The translations under genes and the position numbers were made by a program. The notes below the pieces were generated by a model. The model ran no database searches. It was given only the letters and a program-made list of their open reading frames with translations, and was not told the DNA's origin. From NCBI GenBank assembly GCA_002371115.1, contig DFFY01000052.1:24415-36705 (forward strand): DNA of 12,291 nt. The letters are read 5' to 3'. Below, piece by piece: positions 1-6,906 of the stretch; position 1 is the first letter of the stretch, and each line of letters begins with the position of its first letter. The stretch comes from Bacteroidales bacterium UBA3764 (GTDB lineage: Bacteria; Bacteroidota; Bacteroidia; Bacteroidales; UBA932).

Positions 1-1121
1 TCGCGGCGCATGGTCTCGATGAGCACGCTCAGGTGCAGTACGCCACGGCCATAGACCACGAAACTGTCGGCATTGACACCGGGCTTTACGCGCAGCGCCA
101 GGTTCTTTTCCAGCTCTTTCTCCAGGCGGTCCTTCAGGTGACGCGACGTGACGAACTTGCCGTCCTTGCCGAAGAAGGGCGAATTGTTGATCATGAACAT
201 CATGCTCATGGTGGGTTCATCGACAGCGATGGGCGGCAGGGCCTCCGGATTGTCGAAATCGGCAATGGTATCGCCAATTTCAAAACCTTCGATGCCCACG
301 ACGGCGCAGATGTCACCGCACTGGACCTCATCCACGTTGGCCTTGCCCAGGCCTTCGAACACCATCAGCTGCTTGATTTTGCTCTTTTCGATGATATCGT
401 ACCGCTTGCACAGGCTCACCGGCATGCCGGTCTTGAGCGAACCGCGGGTGACGCGGCCCACGGCGATACGGCCCACGTACGGGGAATACTCCAGCGAGGA
501 AACCAGCATCTGGGGCGTTCCTTCCTTGATTTCCGGGGCCGGGATTTCCTCCAGGATGGTGTCCAGCAGAGCGGTGATATCCTGCGTGGGCTGCTTCCAG
601 TCCTTGGACATCCAGCCCTGCTTGGCGCTGCCGTAAATGGTCTTGAAGTCCAGCTGGTCCTCGTTGGCGCCCAGGTTGAACATGAGTTCGAAAACCTCCT
701 CCTGCACCTCGTCCGGGCGGCAGTTGGGTTTGTCCACCTTATTAATGACCACAATGGGCTTCTTTCCCATGTCGATGGCCTTGTTGAGCACGAAACGCGT
801 CTGCGGCATGCAGCCCTCGAAGGCATCCACCAGCAACAGCACACCGTCCGCCATGTTGAGCACGCGCTCCACTTCTCCACCAAAGTCACTGTGGCCGGGA
901 GTGTCGATAATATTGATTTTCACGCCTTTATAAATCACCGAAACGTTCTTGGCGAGAATGGTGATGCCGCGTTCGCGTTCCAGGTCGTTGTTGTCCAGGA
1001 TGAGGTTTCCAAGGTCTTCGGGCTTCCTCACCAGGTTGGCCTGGTAAATCATGCGGTCCACGAGCGTGGTTTTGCCATGGTCAACATGGGCGATGATGGC
1101 AATGTTTCTGATGTCCTGCAT
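1..1121 (-). CDS. typA: TypA/BipA ribosome-associated GTPase (3' end beyond window)
   Basis: This is a translational GTPase of the TypA/BipA family, related to EF-G and LepA. Members bind the 70S ribosome and assist ribosome assembly and growth under stress. The 373 codons present begin MQDIRNIAIIAHVDHGKTTL, so the P-loop HVDHGKT lies at residues 12-18. The G2 segment RERGITI is near residues 49-55, G3 DTPGH at 73-77 and G4 NKVD at 127-130. After the G domain the frame continues into the EF-Tu-like beta-barrel domain 2 and the start of domain III. The family is about 600 residues, so roughly the last 230 lie beyond base 1. The ATG at 1121 gives the canonical family N-terminus and sits just downstream of a good promoter on the same strand. 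It is transcribed divergently from the lipoprotein gene at 1402. No frameshift is visible. Confidence 0.95.
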   Translation of the reverse strand, partial: MQDIRNIAIIAHVDHGKTTLVDRMIYQANLVRKPEDLGNLILDNNDLERERGITILAKNVSVIYKGVKINIIDTPGHSDFGGEVERVLNMADGVLLLVDAFEGCMPQTRFVLNKAIDMGKKPIVVINKVDKPNCRPDEVQEEVFELMFNLGANEDQLDFKTIYGSAKQGWMSKDWKQPTQDITALLDTILEEIPAPEIKEGTPQMLVSSLEYSPYVGRIAVGRVTRGSLKTGMPVSLCKRYDIIEKSKIKQLMVFEGLGKANVDEVQCGDICAVVGIEGFEIGDTIADFDNPEALPPIAVDEPTMSMMFMINNSPFFGKDGKFVTSRHLKDRLEKELEKNLALRVKPGVNADSFVVYGRGVLHLSVLIETMRR

Positions 1122-1142
1122 AGTCGTTTCTATAAAATCCGG

Positions 1143-1174
1143 CAAATTTACAATTTTTCCGCAAAAAGGACAAA
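1143..1174 (-). promoter_or_regulatory. Bacteroidota-type promoter of typA
   Basis: Read on the minus strand, TTTG (1174-1171) is followed after 20 nt by TAAATTTG (1150-1143). This matches the Bacteroidota consensus of a -33 TTTG and a -7 TAnnTTTG exactly. The start codon is 22 nt downstream of the -7 box, so the leader should be only about 15-20 nt. No other promoter competes in this gap on the minus strand. Confidence 0.8.
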
Positions 1175-1179
1175 TGCAT

Positions 1180-1301
1180 AGGGCCGATAACGGTTTTTGG
1201 GCCCCATTTTTAAACGGATAATCGGCCTTCTACGGGCCTGTAGAGCCGAATCGGCCCTGAAAATTTAAATTTATCCGTTTGGTTTTTTGAAAAAATGGGG
1301 C
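1180..1301. repeat. Cluster of nested and overlapping inverted repeats upstream of the lipoprotein gene
   Basis: Two perfect arm pairs stack into one interrupted stem. GCCCCATTTTT (1201-1211) pairs with 1291-1301, and AAACGGATAA (1212-1221) pairs with 1271-1280. Together they give 21 bp, with a 10-nt bulge at 1281-1290 and a 49-nt loop. A third pair, AGGGCCGAT (1180-1188) with ATCGGCCCT (1250-1258), crosses this stem, so the two could be alternative folds or a pseudoknot. Inside the loop, CTACGGGCCTGTAG (about 1229-1242) is a near-palindrome. CGGATAA occurs again at 1356-1362. The intergenic stretch 1122-1401 otherwise holds only the typA promoter. I see no full TAnnTTTG match for the plus-strand gene; the nearest are TAAGTTTT at 1360-1367 and GAGCTTTG at 1370-1377. 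The function is unknown: structured leader, protein-binding region or decayed mobile element. Confidence 0.6.
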
Positions 1302-1401
1302 TTCCAGGGGCTTGTAAGGCCTGTTTTGAAAATAAACGTTTCTATTTTTTTTACACGGATAAGTTTTCTGAGCTTTGCAGGGAACAAAAAAATGTAACGC
1401 T

Positions 1402-2979
1402 ATGAAACGATTTGTCTCTTTGTTGACGGTTCTGCTGGCCCTGGGGGCCTGTAATGACCATGATGGGCTGGAAGGCAATTCCGTCCGAACTCCCGAAAGT
1501 ACCCTTACGCATGGCATGATCCAATTGGGTGAAAAACTGGAGGACCCATACACGGTGGAGAACATGCGGAAGGCACTCACCAAAGCCTACCCCACCAAGG
1601 CCGGGCGGTACGACATTTCCGCCACGGACCTGTACGTACGCTTCCTTCCTGCCAATGACGGGCAGTTGAAGGTGCTGCAGGAAGAGCTGGGGCTGTACCT
1701 GATGGACCACCCCATGGACTATAAGATATTGCAGGAAGGCGACTACTACCAGGACCCGGAAGTGGCCGAAGACGCCATTACCTGGCAGTATGCCGTTGTC
1801 CCTCAGGACTTTGTATTCCCGGAAGGCATCCGCTATGAGCTTCTGGACGAATGCTATATGTCGGAGCACGACCCTACCACCCGCGGCGACTTTGGGATTG
1901 ACTGGGACCTGGTGGAGCGGGAGGCCTACCGCCTTACAGGAAATGAGGACCTGCTGGCAGCCGATACCAAAGGGCCGGCCATCGCTCCGTCCGGACGGGT
2001 TACCATTGAAGACCCGAACTTCAGCGGCGGAAAGCCCTTTGGCGTAGCCGGCGTAAAAGTAGTCTGCAACATCTTTGTAAAGATTGCCACCTGCTTCACC
2101 AACCGGGACGGCTATTACCAAATGGGGAAAACCTTCTCCGGCAATCCACGTTACCGGCTGGTTTTCCAGAACGAAAAAGGCTTCTGCATAGGCTTTAACT
2201 GGATTATCATTCCCGCTTCCGTGAGCACTTTGGGGAATGCAGGTCCGCAAGGGCTGGACGTACATGTCAGTACAGCAAGCGACGGCGCCCTCTTCCGCCG
2301 CTGCGCAGTGAACAACGCCGCCTACGACTACCTGAACCGCTGTGCCGACACCGACCTGGATATCACCTCGCCCCATGGGGACCTCCGTTTTTGGATTTTC
2401 CCGGGGCTCAACAGTTCCAGCACCTGCATGCTGCACCACGGAGCCTTCTTGAGCCACAAGCTCATTCAGACATACCTGGGTGCGTTCACTCCCCTGGTGC
2501 AGCTTTTCCTTCCGGATATCACCATCGGAACCAAGGAGGACGGCTATGCGGAAATCTACGATTCGGTTGTACATGAAATGGCCCATGCAAGCCACTATGC
2601 AAAGGTTGGGAACAACTACTGGACGCCCTATATCGACTATATCATTACCTGCTTCATCAACGAGGGCCGGGAGGCATACGGGACGGGGACCAGGGAAGGT
2701 TTCGGCTATTGCGAAATCGGAGAAATGTGGGCCTATTTCATGGCAAGCACGCTCCTGAAAGACCGCTACAACGGGTCATTGCGCCACTATGGCAATCTCT
2801 TCTGGTTTAAGCCGGATATCCTTACCTACCTGTACGAGCGTGGCATGTCACGGTCCGAGATTTTCAACGCCCTGTCGGGAGATGTAACCCATATCGACGC
2901 GCTGAAAAACAAACTGGTAACGCTGTACCCCGGACGTGAAAAAATGATCCTGGAAACCTTCCGCAACTATGACAAATAA
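1402..2979 (+). CDS. Lipoprotein with CarboxypepD_reg-like domain and HExxH zincin motif (putative metalloprotease)
   Basis: This is a 525-residue putative cell-envelope lipoprotein. The N-terminus MKRFVSLLTVLLALGAC is a lipoprotein signal with lipobox LGAC and lipidated Cys17. The next residues, NDHD, are acidic, which in Bacteroidota often favours outer-surface display. Residues about 199-262 look like a CarboxypepD_reg/transthyretin-type beta-sandwich: GVAGVKVVC, then DGYYQMGKTF, then YRLVFQNEKGF. The C-terminal part carries VVHEMAHASHY, giving HEMAH at 391-395, the zinc-ligand and catalytic motif of zincins. E421 (NEGRE) or E438/E441 (YCEIGEMW) could be the third ligand. I chose the ATG at 1402 because the in-frame ATG at 1375 would put nine polar residues before the signal peptide. 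The last 11 bp overlap the next gene, so the two are probably co-translated. I do not recognise the family beyond these motifs; peptidase activity is inferred. Confidence 0.8.
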   Translation: MKRFVSLLTVLLALGACNDHDGLEGNSVRTPESTLTHGMIQLGEKLEDPYTVENMRKALTKAYPTKAGRYDISATDLYVRFLPANDGQLKVLQEELGLYLMDHPMDYKILQEGDYYQDPEVAEDAITWQYAVVPQDFVFPEGIRYELLDECYMSEHDPTTRGDFGIDWDLVEREAYRLTGNEDLLAADTKGPAIAPSGRVTIEDPNFSGGKPFGVAGVKVVCNIFVKIATCFTNRDGYYQMGKTFSGNPRYRLVFQNEKGFCIGFNWIIIPASVSTLGNAGPQGLDVHVSTASDGALFRRCAVNNAAYDYLNRCADTDLDITSPHGDLRFWIFPGLNSSSTCMLHHGAFLSHKLIQTYLGAFTPLVQLFLPDITIGTKEDGYAEIYDSVVHEMAHASHYAKVGNNYWTPYIDYIITCFINEGREAYGTGTREGFGYCEIGEMWAYFMASTLLKDRYNGSLRHYGNLFWFKPDILTYLYERGMSRSEIFNALSGDVTHIDALKNKLVTLYPGREKMILETFRNYDK

Positions 2980-3736
2980 ATACAATCTGTGTACAGGGCG
3001 GGCTGCCGGCCTCCTTCTGGTCTGTCTTACGTGGGTATCCTGCACGCTTATTAAGGAGAACCGGACAGCCTGTCCCTGTGCACTGACTGTAGAAGTGCGT
3101 GACCTTCCGGCCTGGCCGGTCCGCTTCTCCCTGAGCGGAGAGGGCTATTACCGGGAATGGGAGGTTCCCCGGGACACCAGTTTCATGGTACGGGTGCCCC
3201 AAGGGGACCTGCAGCTCACCGCTGTTGCAGGGGCTCCCCTCCCCGGGAACGGACGCATCGCCATCCCCTATGGCTATGACTGTCCGTCCCTGTATGCCCA
3301 CAGCGAGCGCGTCTCCATTCCTGCCGAAGAAGCCCGGGTGCTAATACAGCTTCATAAACACTACTGCACGCTTTCGCTGGAGATAGACGGCCCGCCCGGC
3401 TGGGGGGAGCCTTACTGGACGCAGGTCCGGGGAAAAGTGGGGGCACTGGCCCCGGACGGCACACCGGAGGAAGGCGCTTTCCAATGCCGGCTGGACAGCG
3501 GTGATGCCGTCCGCCTCCCCCGCCAGTATCCGGACGGGGAACTGTGGCTGGACCTTACCACACCGGACGGAACGGTCCGTTCCTTTGCCCTGGGAAACTA
3601 TATGCTGGATGCCGGATACGACTGGACGTCCCCGGACCTGGAGGATTTGCCCCTCCAACTGGACCTCTCCCTCACCGCCATCACCTTCCGTACCGGAATG
3701 TGGACCCAGGTTATTCCACTGGAAATTGAAATTTAA
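2969..3736 (+). CDS. FimB/Mfa2-like lipoprotein
   Basis: This is a 255-residue lipoprotein overlapping the preceding gene by 11 bp. The signal peptide contains Arg11, a hydrophobic core (GLLLVCLTW) and a cleavage site before Cys25 (TWVSC). The mature start, CTLIKENRTACPCALTVEV, follows the pattern Cys, short hydrophobic stretch, K/E, then a paired-Cys CPC and a beta-strand. That pattern is common in Bacteroidota FimB/Mfa2-family fimbrial anchor or tip-side proteins. The rest is rich in predicted beta-strands and Pro/Gly, consistent with one or two transthyretin-like sandwiches, but at 255 residues it is shorter than typical Mfa2 proteins (about 300). No fimbrillin structural gene is nearby in the window, so a role in fimbria assembly is only a suggestion. 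The ATG at 2969 is the only start that preserves the signal peptide. Confidence 0.7.
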   Translation: MTNKYNLCTGRAAGLLLVCLTWVSCTLIKENRTACPCALTVEVRDLPAWPVRFSLSGEGYYREWEVPRDTSFMVRVPQGDLQLTAVAGAPLPGNGRIAIPYGYDCPSLYAHSERVSIPAEEARVLIQLHKHYCTLSLEIDGPPGWGEPYWTQVRGKVGALAPDGTPEEGAFQCRLDSGDAVRLPRQYPDGELWLDLTTPDGTVRSFALGNYMLDAGYDWTSPDLEDLPLQLDLSLTAITFRTGMWTQVIPLEIEI

Positions 3737-3746
3737 GAAAGAAAAG

Positions 3747-3777
3747 TTTGCACTTTCAAAAAAAGTGCGTATATTTG
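3747..3777 (+). promoter_or_regulatory. Bacteroidota-type promoter of tRNA-Leu, with a palindrome in its spacer
   Basis: TTTG (3747-3750) is followed after 19 nt by TATATTTG (3770-3777), an exact -33/-7 match. The mature tRNA begins 17 nt after the -7 box. The spacer contains the inverted repeat GCACTTT (3750-3756), loop CAAAA, AAAGTGC (3762-3768). It could be an operator. It could also be the RNA hairpin ending the upstream lipoprotein transcript, although no T-run follows it. Confidence 0.85.
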
Positions 3778-3793
3778 CAGTCCCAAAAACGAT

Positions 3794-3880
3794 GCGCGGA
3801 TGGCGGAATTGGTAGACGCGCTACTCTCAGGAGGTAGTGTCCGAAAGGACGTGTCAGTTCGACTCTGATTTCGCGCACCA
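3794..3880 (+). tRNA. tRNA-Leu (anticodon CAG)
   Basis: The 87-nt sequence folds as a class II tRNA. The acceptor stem GCGCGGA (3794-3800) pairs with TTCGCGC (3870-3876), including one G-U. The anticodon stem CTACT/GGTAG encloses the loop CTCAGGA, which places CAG at 3828-3830. The long variable arm TGTCCGAAAGGACG is typical of leucine tRNAs. The T stem GTCAG/CTGAT (3853-3857, 3865-3869) holds the loop TTCGACT. The discriminator is A and CCA is encoded (3878-3880). It reads CUG codons. It has its own promoter and terminator, so it is a single-gene transcription unit. Confidence 0.97.
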
Positions 3881-3914
3881 AAAAAGACTGGAAGTTTTTC
3901 CAGTCTTTTTGCGT
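3881..3914 (+). terminator. Intrinsic terminator after tRNA-Leu, probably bidirectional
   Basis: AAAAAGACTGGAA (3881-3893), loop GTTT, then TTCCAGTCTTTTT (3898-3910) form a perfect 13-bp stem that ends in a T-run. It begins at the base directly after the encoded CCA. On the minus strand the same hairpin also ends in a T-run. It lies about 50 nt past the stop of the convergent membrane-protein gene, so it can serve both. Confidence 0.9.
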
Positions 3915-3960
3915 TTTATGGGGAGGCTTAGATATAATGCCTAGTGTTGTCATGGGTCCC

Positions 3961-5175
3961 CTAACCGTCAATGTCAAAATTGAGGACAGTGACTTTTCCG
4001 TTGGTCTTGTTGAACTCGTCGCGAGCGGCGGCATCAGTGGTGACGCCGACAGGGTATTCGGTAAAGTCTTCTTCCGAGGATTTGTACTTGGGGCGCTCAT
4101 ACCCGCAGTTCGTGCAGCGGTCAAAGCGATAAATATCCTTATGCACGTGGTACGAATAGCCCGAGGAAGCGTGCTCATACATGCCTTCTTTCCAGCTGGC
4201 GGTGGAGCGCACAAGGTGGGAGTTGTGCTGGACGGTTTCCTGACGATAGGTTCTCATGGTCATCTGCAGACAATGGGGACAGCGCCCGGTCTCGGCGCTA
4301 TCGGTTTTTAGTTGCATGAAGCTGAATCCTCCCATGAGGAAAATCCACGACAAGGGATGGGTTATGCCGGCAAGATAGGTTATGCCCAGAGCCAGGACCA
4401 TGTAAATGAGTGTAGCCCAACTGGTGCTGCCATCTGCTGCCAGGCGCCGATTGTAGTAAGGCAACATGGCCAGCTTTCTGGCCACGGCATGGGCGGCCAA
4501 AAGGAAGATGACACTACAAAGAAAGTCCCAAACCCGACGGAACAAGGGGGAACGGAAAAAGCCGGGAAGCCGATAGACCGACCAGGCGGAAAAACGCGGG
4601 AAAAGAAAATATGCCCCTCCTTCACGCACCTTGGAAGAAAGGGCTTTCAGCAGGCGCAGTCGGCCGCGGTCCATTTTTTTCAGGAAGCCGTGCACCCTGG
4701 TAAAGAATTTACCCTCCTTATGGGCTTCTATCCAAGCCTCGTTGGCCGCGATGGCCGCAGCAGCCGATTTCTCGCCGGGAACCAGATAAACCAAGGACTG
4801 GTCCATCTTGAGAAAGGTACTGTCGTTTTCCATCTGCGGCAGTTGCATGCGTCCACGGGTGCCATCCGGCAGTTCCACAAGATACTCCCGACCATCGTAA
4901 CAGGCCCTTGGCGACCACGGATCTGCTATGTCGTGGCAGGTTCCGAGCACCTTCAGAGGCGTTCCGGCCTTGATTTGCCGTCCCGCACCTTCACCTTCCA
5001 TTCCGGTGAAGGCGACCGATGTCCGCAGACGGATATCCACCGTCTTTTCCGGAAACGATTGCTCCGCCGGAACCGACTTGTAGGACAGGGTTCCAAGCAA
5101 ATCCCCGAAAGGATTGAACGTCAGAACGGCCAGCAGTGCGCAAATAGCCAGATAAATGAAACTGCTCTTTTTCAT
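3961..5175 (-). CDS. Membrane protein with C-terminal zinc-ribbon-like CxxC pairs, unrecognised family
   Basis: The product is 404 residues when started at the ATG at 5175 (MKKSSFIYLAICALL). A start seven codons upstream is possible but adds a charged MRENHNE. Residues 5-22 form a first membrane segment. Residues about 45-112 look like a small beta-rich, SH3-like extracytoplasmic domain (IKAGTPLKVLG, REYLVELPDGTRGRMQL). Residues about 155-210 are basic and amphipathic. Further membrane segments fall at about 214-237, 253-269 and 274-288. The tail has CPHC at 299-302 and CTNC at 354-357, followed by GYERPKY, a likely treble-clef or zinc-ribbon metal site. I recognise no named family. It lies 86 bp downstream of deoC on the same strand and may be transcribed from it, since I see no clear promoter in the gap. 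Confidence 0.8.
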   Translation of the reverse strand: MKKSSFIYLAICALLAVLTFNPFGDLLGTLSYKSVPAEQSFPEKTVDIRLRTSVAFTGMEGEGAGRQIKAGTPLKVLGTCHDIADPWSPRACYDGREYLVELPDGTRGRMQLPQMENDSTFLKMDQSLVYLVPGEKSAAAAIAANEAWIEAHKEGKFFTRVHGFLKKMDRGRLRLLKALSSKVREGGAYFLFPRFSAWSVYRLPGFFRSPLFRRVWDFLCSVIFLLAAHAVARKLAMLPYYNRRLAADGSTSWATLIYMVLALGITYLAGITHPLSWIFLMGGFSFMQLKTDSAETGRCPHCLQMTMRTYRQETVQHNSHLVRSTASWKEGMYEHASSGYSYHVHKDIYRFDRCTNCGYERPKYKSSEEDFTEYPVGVTTDAAARDEFNKTNGKVTVLNFDIDG

Positions 5176-5221
5176 TTCGTTATGGTTTTCACGCAAGTAA
5201 ACAAACAGTGGCCAAAATAAT

Positions 5222-5237
5222 CAAGAGCCTCTTGCTC
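5222..5237. repeat. Short palindrome between deoC and the membrane-protein gene
   Basis: CAAGAG (5222-5227), one base, then CTCTTG (5229-5234) form a near-perfect palindrome. An overlapping pair, GAGC (5225-5228) and GCTC (5234-5237), offers an alternative pairing. The arms are too short and lack a T-run, so it is not a convincing terminator. It could be a small operator. The rest of the 5176-5261 gap shows no TAnnTTTG box. Confidence 0.3.
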
Positions 5238-5261
5238 ATAGGGCCGAGGAAGGGGGCGCTA

Positions 5262-6152
5262 CTAGAAATACGCGACGGTCTTTTGCTCTACGGCGCTCAG
5301 GAGCTTGTTGGCCAGGGAGGAGACACCGAAGCGGAAGAGGGTCTTGTTCATCCATTCCGGACCCAGGATGGTGCGGACGATGGACCAGTAGCAAACGGCG
5401 TCCAGGGCGGAGGCGATGCCGCCGGCGGCCTTGAAGCCCACCTTCCTGCCGGTGGCCTCATAGAACTTCCCTATGCACTCGCACATCACGTAAGCGGCCT
5501 GCGGGGTAGCGTTCACCTTCACCTTGCCGGTGGAAGTCTTGATGAAGTCGGCCCCGTTTTCCATGGCCAGGAAGCTGGCGTCTGCAATGCGCTCGGACGT
5601 TACCAGCAAGCCGGTTTCCAGGATAACCTTGAGGCAGACGGTACGGCCCAGTTCCTTGGCCACCTTGTCTATGCACTCACGGGAAGCCTTGATTTCTGCA
5701 CCGGCCGTCTCATAGTCCCCTACCAGGAAGCTGTTGAGGGCCAGGACGATGTCAATTTCGTCGGCCCCGCCACGTACGGCCAGCTCAATCTCCTGCAACT
5801 TGACCGGCAGGAAGCTTTGGGACGTGGGGAAACAACCGGCCACGGTGGTTACGTGCACCTCCTTGGTAGCGCGCTCGGAGGCCACCACGGAGGCAAAGTT
5901 GGGATACACGCAGATAGAAGCGGGCAGCGGCCACGCGGGATAATCCTTGGCGAAGGAATTCACCTTGCGAACCAGGGCTTTCACGCTTTCCGGCGTGTCG
6001 TCGTTGGCCAGGGTAGTCTGGTCCATGATGCCGAAGCACTTCTTGTACAATTCTTCGGTGGCAATTTCTTCCAAACCGCCTGCGATAAGATCCAGATGTC
6101 GGGCAATAGCCTCATTGTCCGGCTTGTAGCCGTATTTGCTGGAGATAGACAT
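5262..6152 (-). CDS. deoC: Deoxyribose-phosphate aldolase
   Basis: DeoC is a cytosolic class I aldolase that splits 2-deoxyribose 5-phosphate into glyceraldehyde 3-phosphate and acetaldehyde during deoxynucleoside catabolism. The 296-residue product is the longer form common in Bacteroidota; the E. coli enzyme is about 259 residues. The Schiff-base lysine is K205 in ADFIKTSTGK. The activating lysine is K241 in GFKAAGGI, and the catalytic aspartate is D134 in DEIDIVLAL. The C-terminus ends VAYF, so Tyr295 may play the role of the tail tyrosine of the E. coli enzyme. An upstream in-frame ATG at 6191 would overlap the previous gene by 35 bp. I prefer 6152 because AAAGGA lies 7 nt upstream of it and because MSISSKYGYKPD is a plausible N-terminus. 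The gene starts 4 nt after the radical SAM stop codon and ends in tandem TAG codons. Confidence 0.95.
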   Translation of the reverse strand: MSISSKYGYKPDNEAIARHLDLIAGGLEEIATEELYKKCFGIMDQTTLANDDTPESVKALVRKVNSFAKDYPAWPLPASICVYPNFASVVASERATKEVHVTTVAGCFPTSQSFLPVKLQEIELAVRGGADEIDIVLALNSFLVGDYETAGAEIKASRECIDKVAKELGRTVCLKVILETGLLVTSERIADASFLAMENGADFIKTSTGKVKVNATPQAAYVMCECIGKFYEATGRKVGFKAAGGIASALDAVCYWSIVRTILGPEWMNKTLFRFGVSSLANKLLSAVEQKTVAYF

Positions 6153-6156
6153 AACT

Positions 6157-6906
6157 TTATCCTTTAATTTGAACAATATATCCTTCATCAATGAGAGGCT
6201 GCACCAGCCGGCGCATTTCCTCCACCGTATATTTCTTTAGGCCTGCAAGGGGCGTTTCCCGGTCGATGGTATAGACCATCACTTCCCGCGGCTGAACCTT
6301 CCGGACCACCTCCATCCAGGGCCCCACCCAATCCTCCGTAGCCCAGCCGGGGCCGCGCAGGAACATAGTTTGCAGCACAAAAGCCCCGTTAAAGCGCTTC
6401 ATGGAGCGGATAACCTCCGACACATGGTAATTCCCTGCCGGCCGGTTTACCAGGGCCACCTGCTCATCCGTGGGTGCATCCAGCTTGAGGATGGCGTTAT
6501 CCACCTTGCAAAGGGCCTGGAACACGCTCTCCTCCCCTGCCCGCGTGGCATTGGTAAGCACCGACACCTTGGCCGCCGGATAATACCGATTCCTGAGGGC
6601 CAGCGTAAGGTCTATAATGGACGCAAACGCCGGGTTCAGCGTAGGTTCCCCGTCTCCGGAAAAAGTAATGGAGTCGATAGGGGTTCCCGCAGCCGCACAT
6701 GCCTCCAGTTTGGTCCGCAGCGCCAGCTCCACCTCCGCCGCCGTAGGTAACTTCCTGTCATCCAAGCCGTCCTTGTTCCAGCCGCACTCGCAGTACACGC
6801 AGTCAAAGTTACAAACTTTTCCCCGCTCCGGCAAGAGGTTGATTCCCAAGGAACTACCTAAACGCCGGCTGAAAATGGGGCCGAAAACGGTAGTTTCGCG
6901 CATCAT
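6157..6906 (-). CDS. Radical SAM protein, COG0731-like (wyosine-type Fe-S oxidoreductase family)
   Basis: The 249-residue product opens with FGPIFSRRLGSSLGINLLP and then has C32-x3-C36-x2-C39 (CNFDCVYC). These three cysteines bind the [4Fe-4S] cluster that cleaves S-adenosylmethionine. A further cysteine, C41, follows immediately in YCECGW. FSGDGEPTLNP matches the glycine-rich SAM-binding GGEP-type motif of radical SAM TIM barrels. VSVLTNAT and ILKLDAP are later barrel strands. The N-terminal pattern is characteristic of COG0731, whose bacterial members are mostly uncharacterised and related to TYW1. The substrate is unknown. The start overlaps the amidohydrolase stop as ATGA. A second ATG lies directly after the first, so the start is uncertain by one codon. 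Confidence 0.87.
   Translation of the reverse strand: MMRETTVFGPIFSRRLGSSLGINLLPERGKVCNFDCVYCECGWNKDGLDDRKLPTAAEVELALRTKLEACAAAGTPIDSITFSGDGEPTLNPAFASIIDLTLALRNRYYPAAKVSVLTNATRAGEESVFQALCKVDNAILKLDAPTDEQVALVNRPAGNYHVSEVIRSMKRFNGAFVLQTMFLRGPGWATEDWVGPWMEVVRKVQPREVMVYTIDRETPLAGLKKYTVEEMRRLVQPLIDEGYIVQIKG
6160..6165 (-). promoter_or_regulatory. Shine-Dalgarno sequence setting the deoC start
   Basis: AAAGGA on the minus strand is 7 nt upstream of the ATG at 6152, within the last codons of the radical SAM gene. It is the only clear Shine-Dalgarno-like site among the genes here, which is notable because Bacteroidota initiation generally depends little on this pairing. It supports 6152 over 6191 as the deoC start. 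Confidence 0.55.

Noticed and set aside
33..1181. Open frame of 382 codons on the plus strand
   Set aside because: It is antisense to typA, whose minus-strand product has all GTPase motifs. His/Val/Leu-rich composition is typical of a shadow frame.
1122..1401. Riboswitch or CRISPR in the largest gap
   Set aside because: The inverted repeats do not match any riboswitch consensus I know, and there are no evenly spaced direct repeats as in a CRISPR array.
1351..2595. Open frame of 414 codons on the minus strand
   Set aside because: It is antisense to the lipoprotein gene, which has a signal peptide, a lipobox and an HExxH motif; no recognisable features on the minus strand.
3794..3880. Possible integration site at the tRNA-Leu 3' end
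   Set aside because: I saw no second copy of the tRNA 3' end and no integrase or phage gene in the window.
3756..4214. Open frame of 152 codons on the minus strand across the tRNA
   Set aside because: It runs through the tRNA-Leu and the terminator and overlaps the real membrane-protein gene in another frame.
5208..6167. Open frame of 319 codons on the plus strand
   Set aside because: It is antisense to deoC, and the deoC product is unmistakable.
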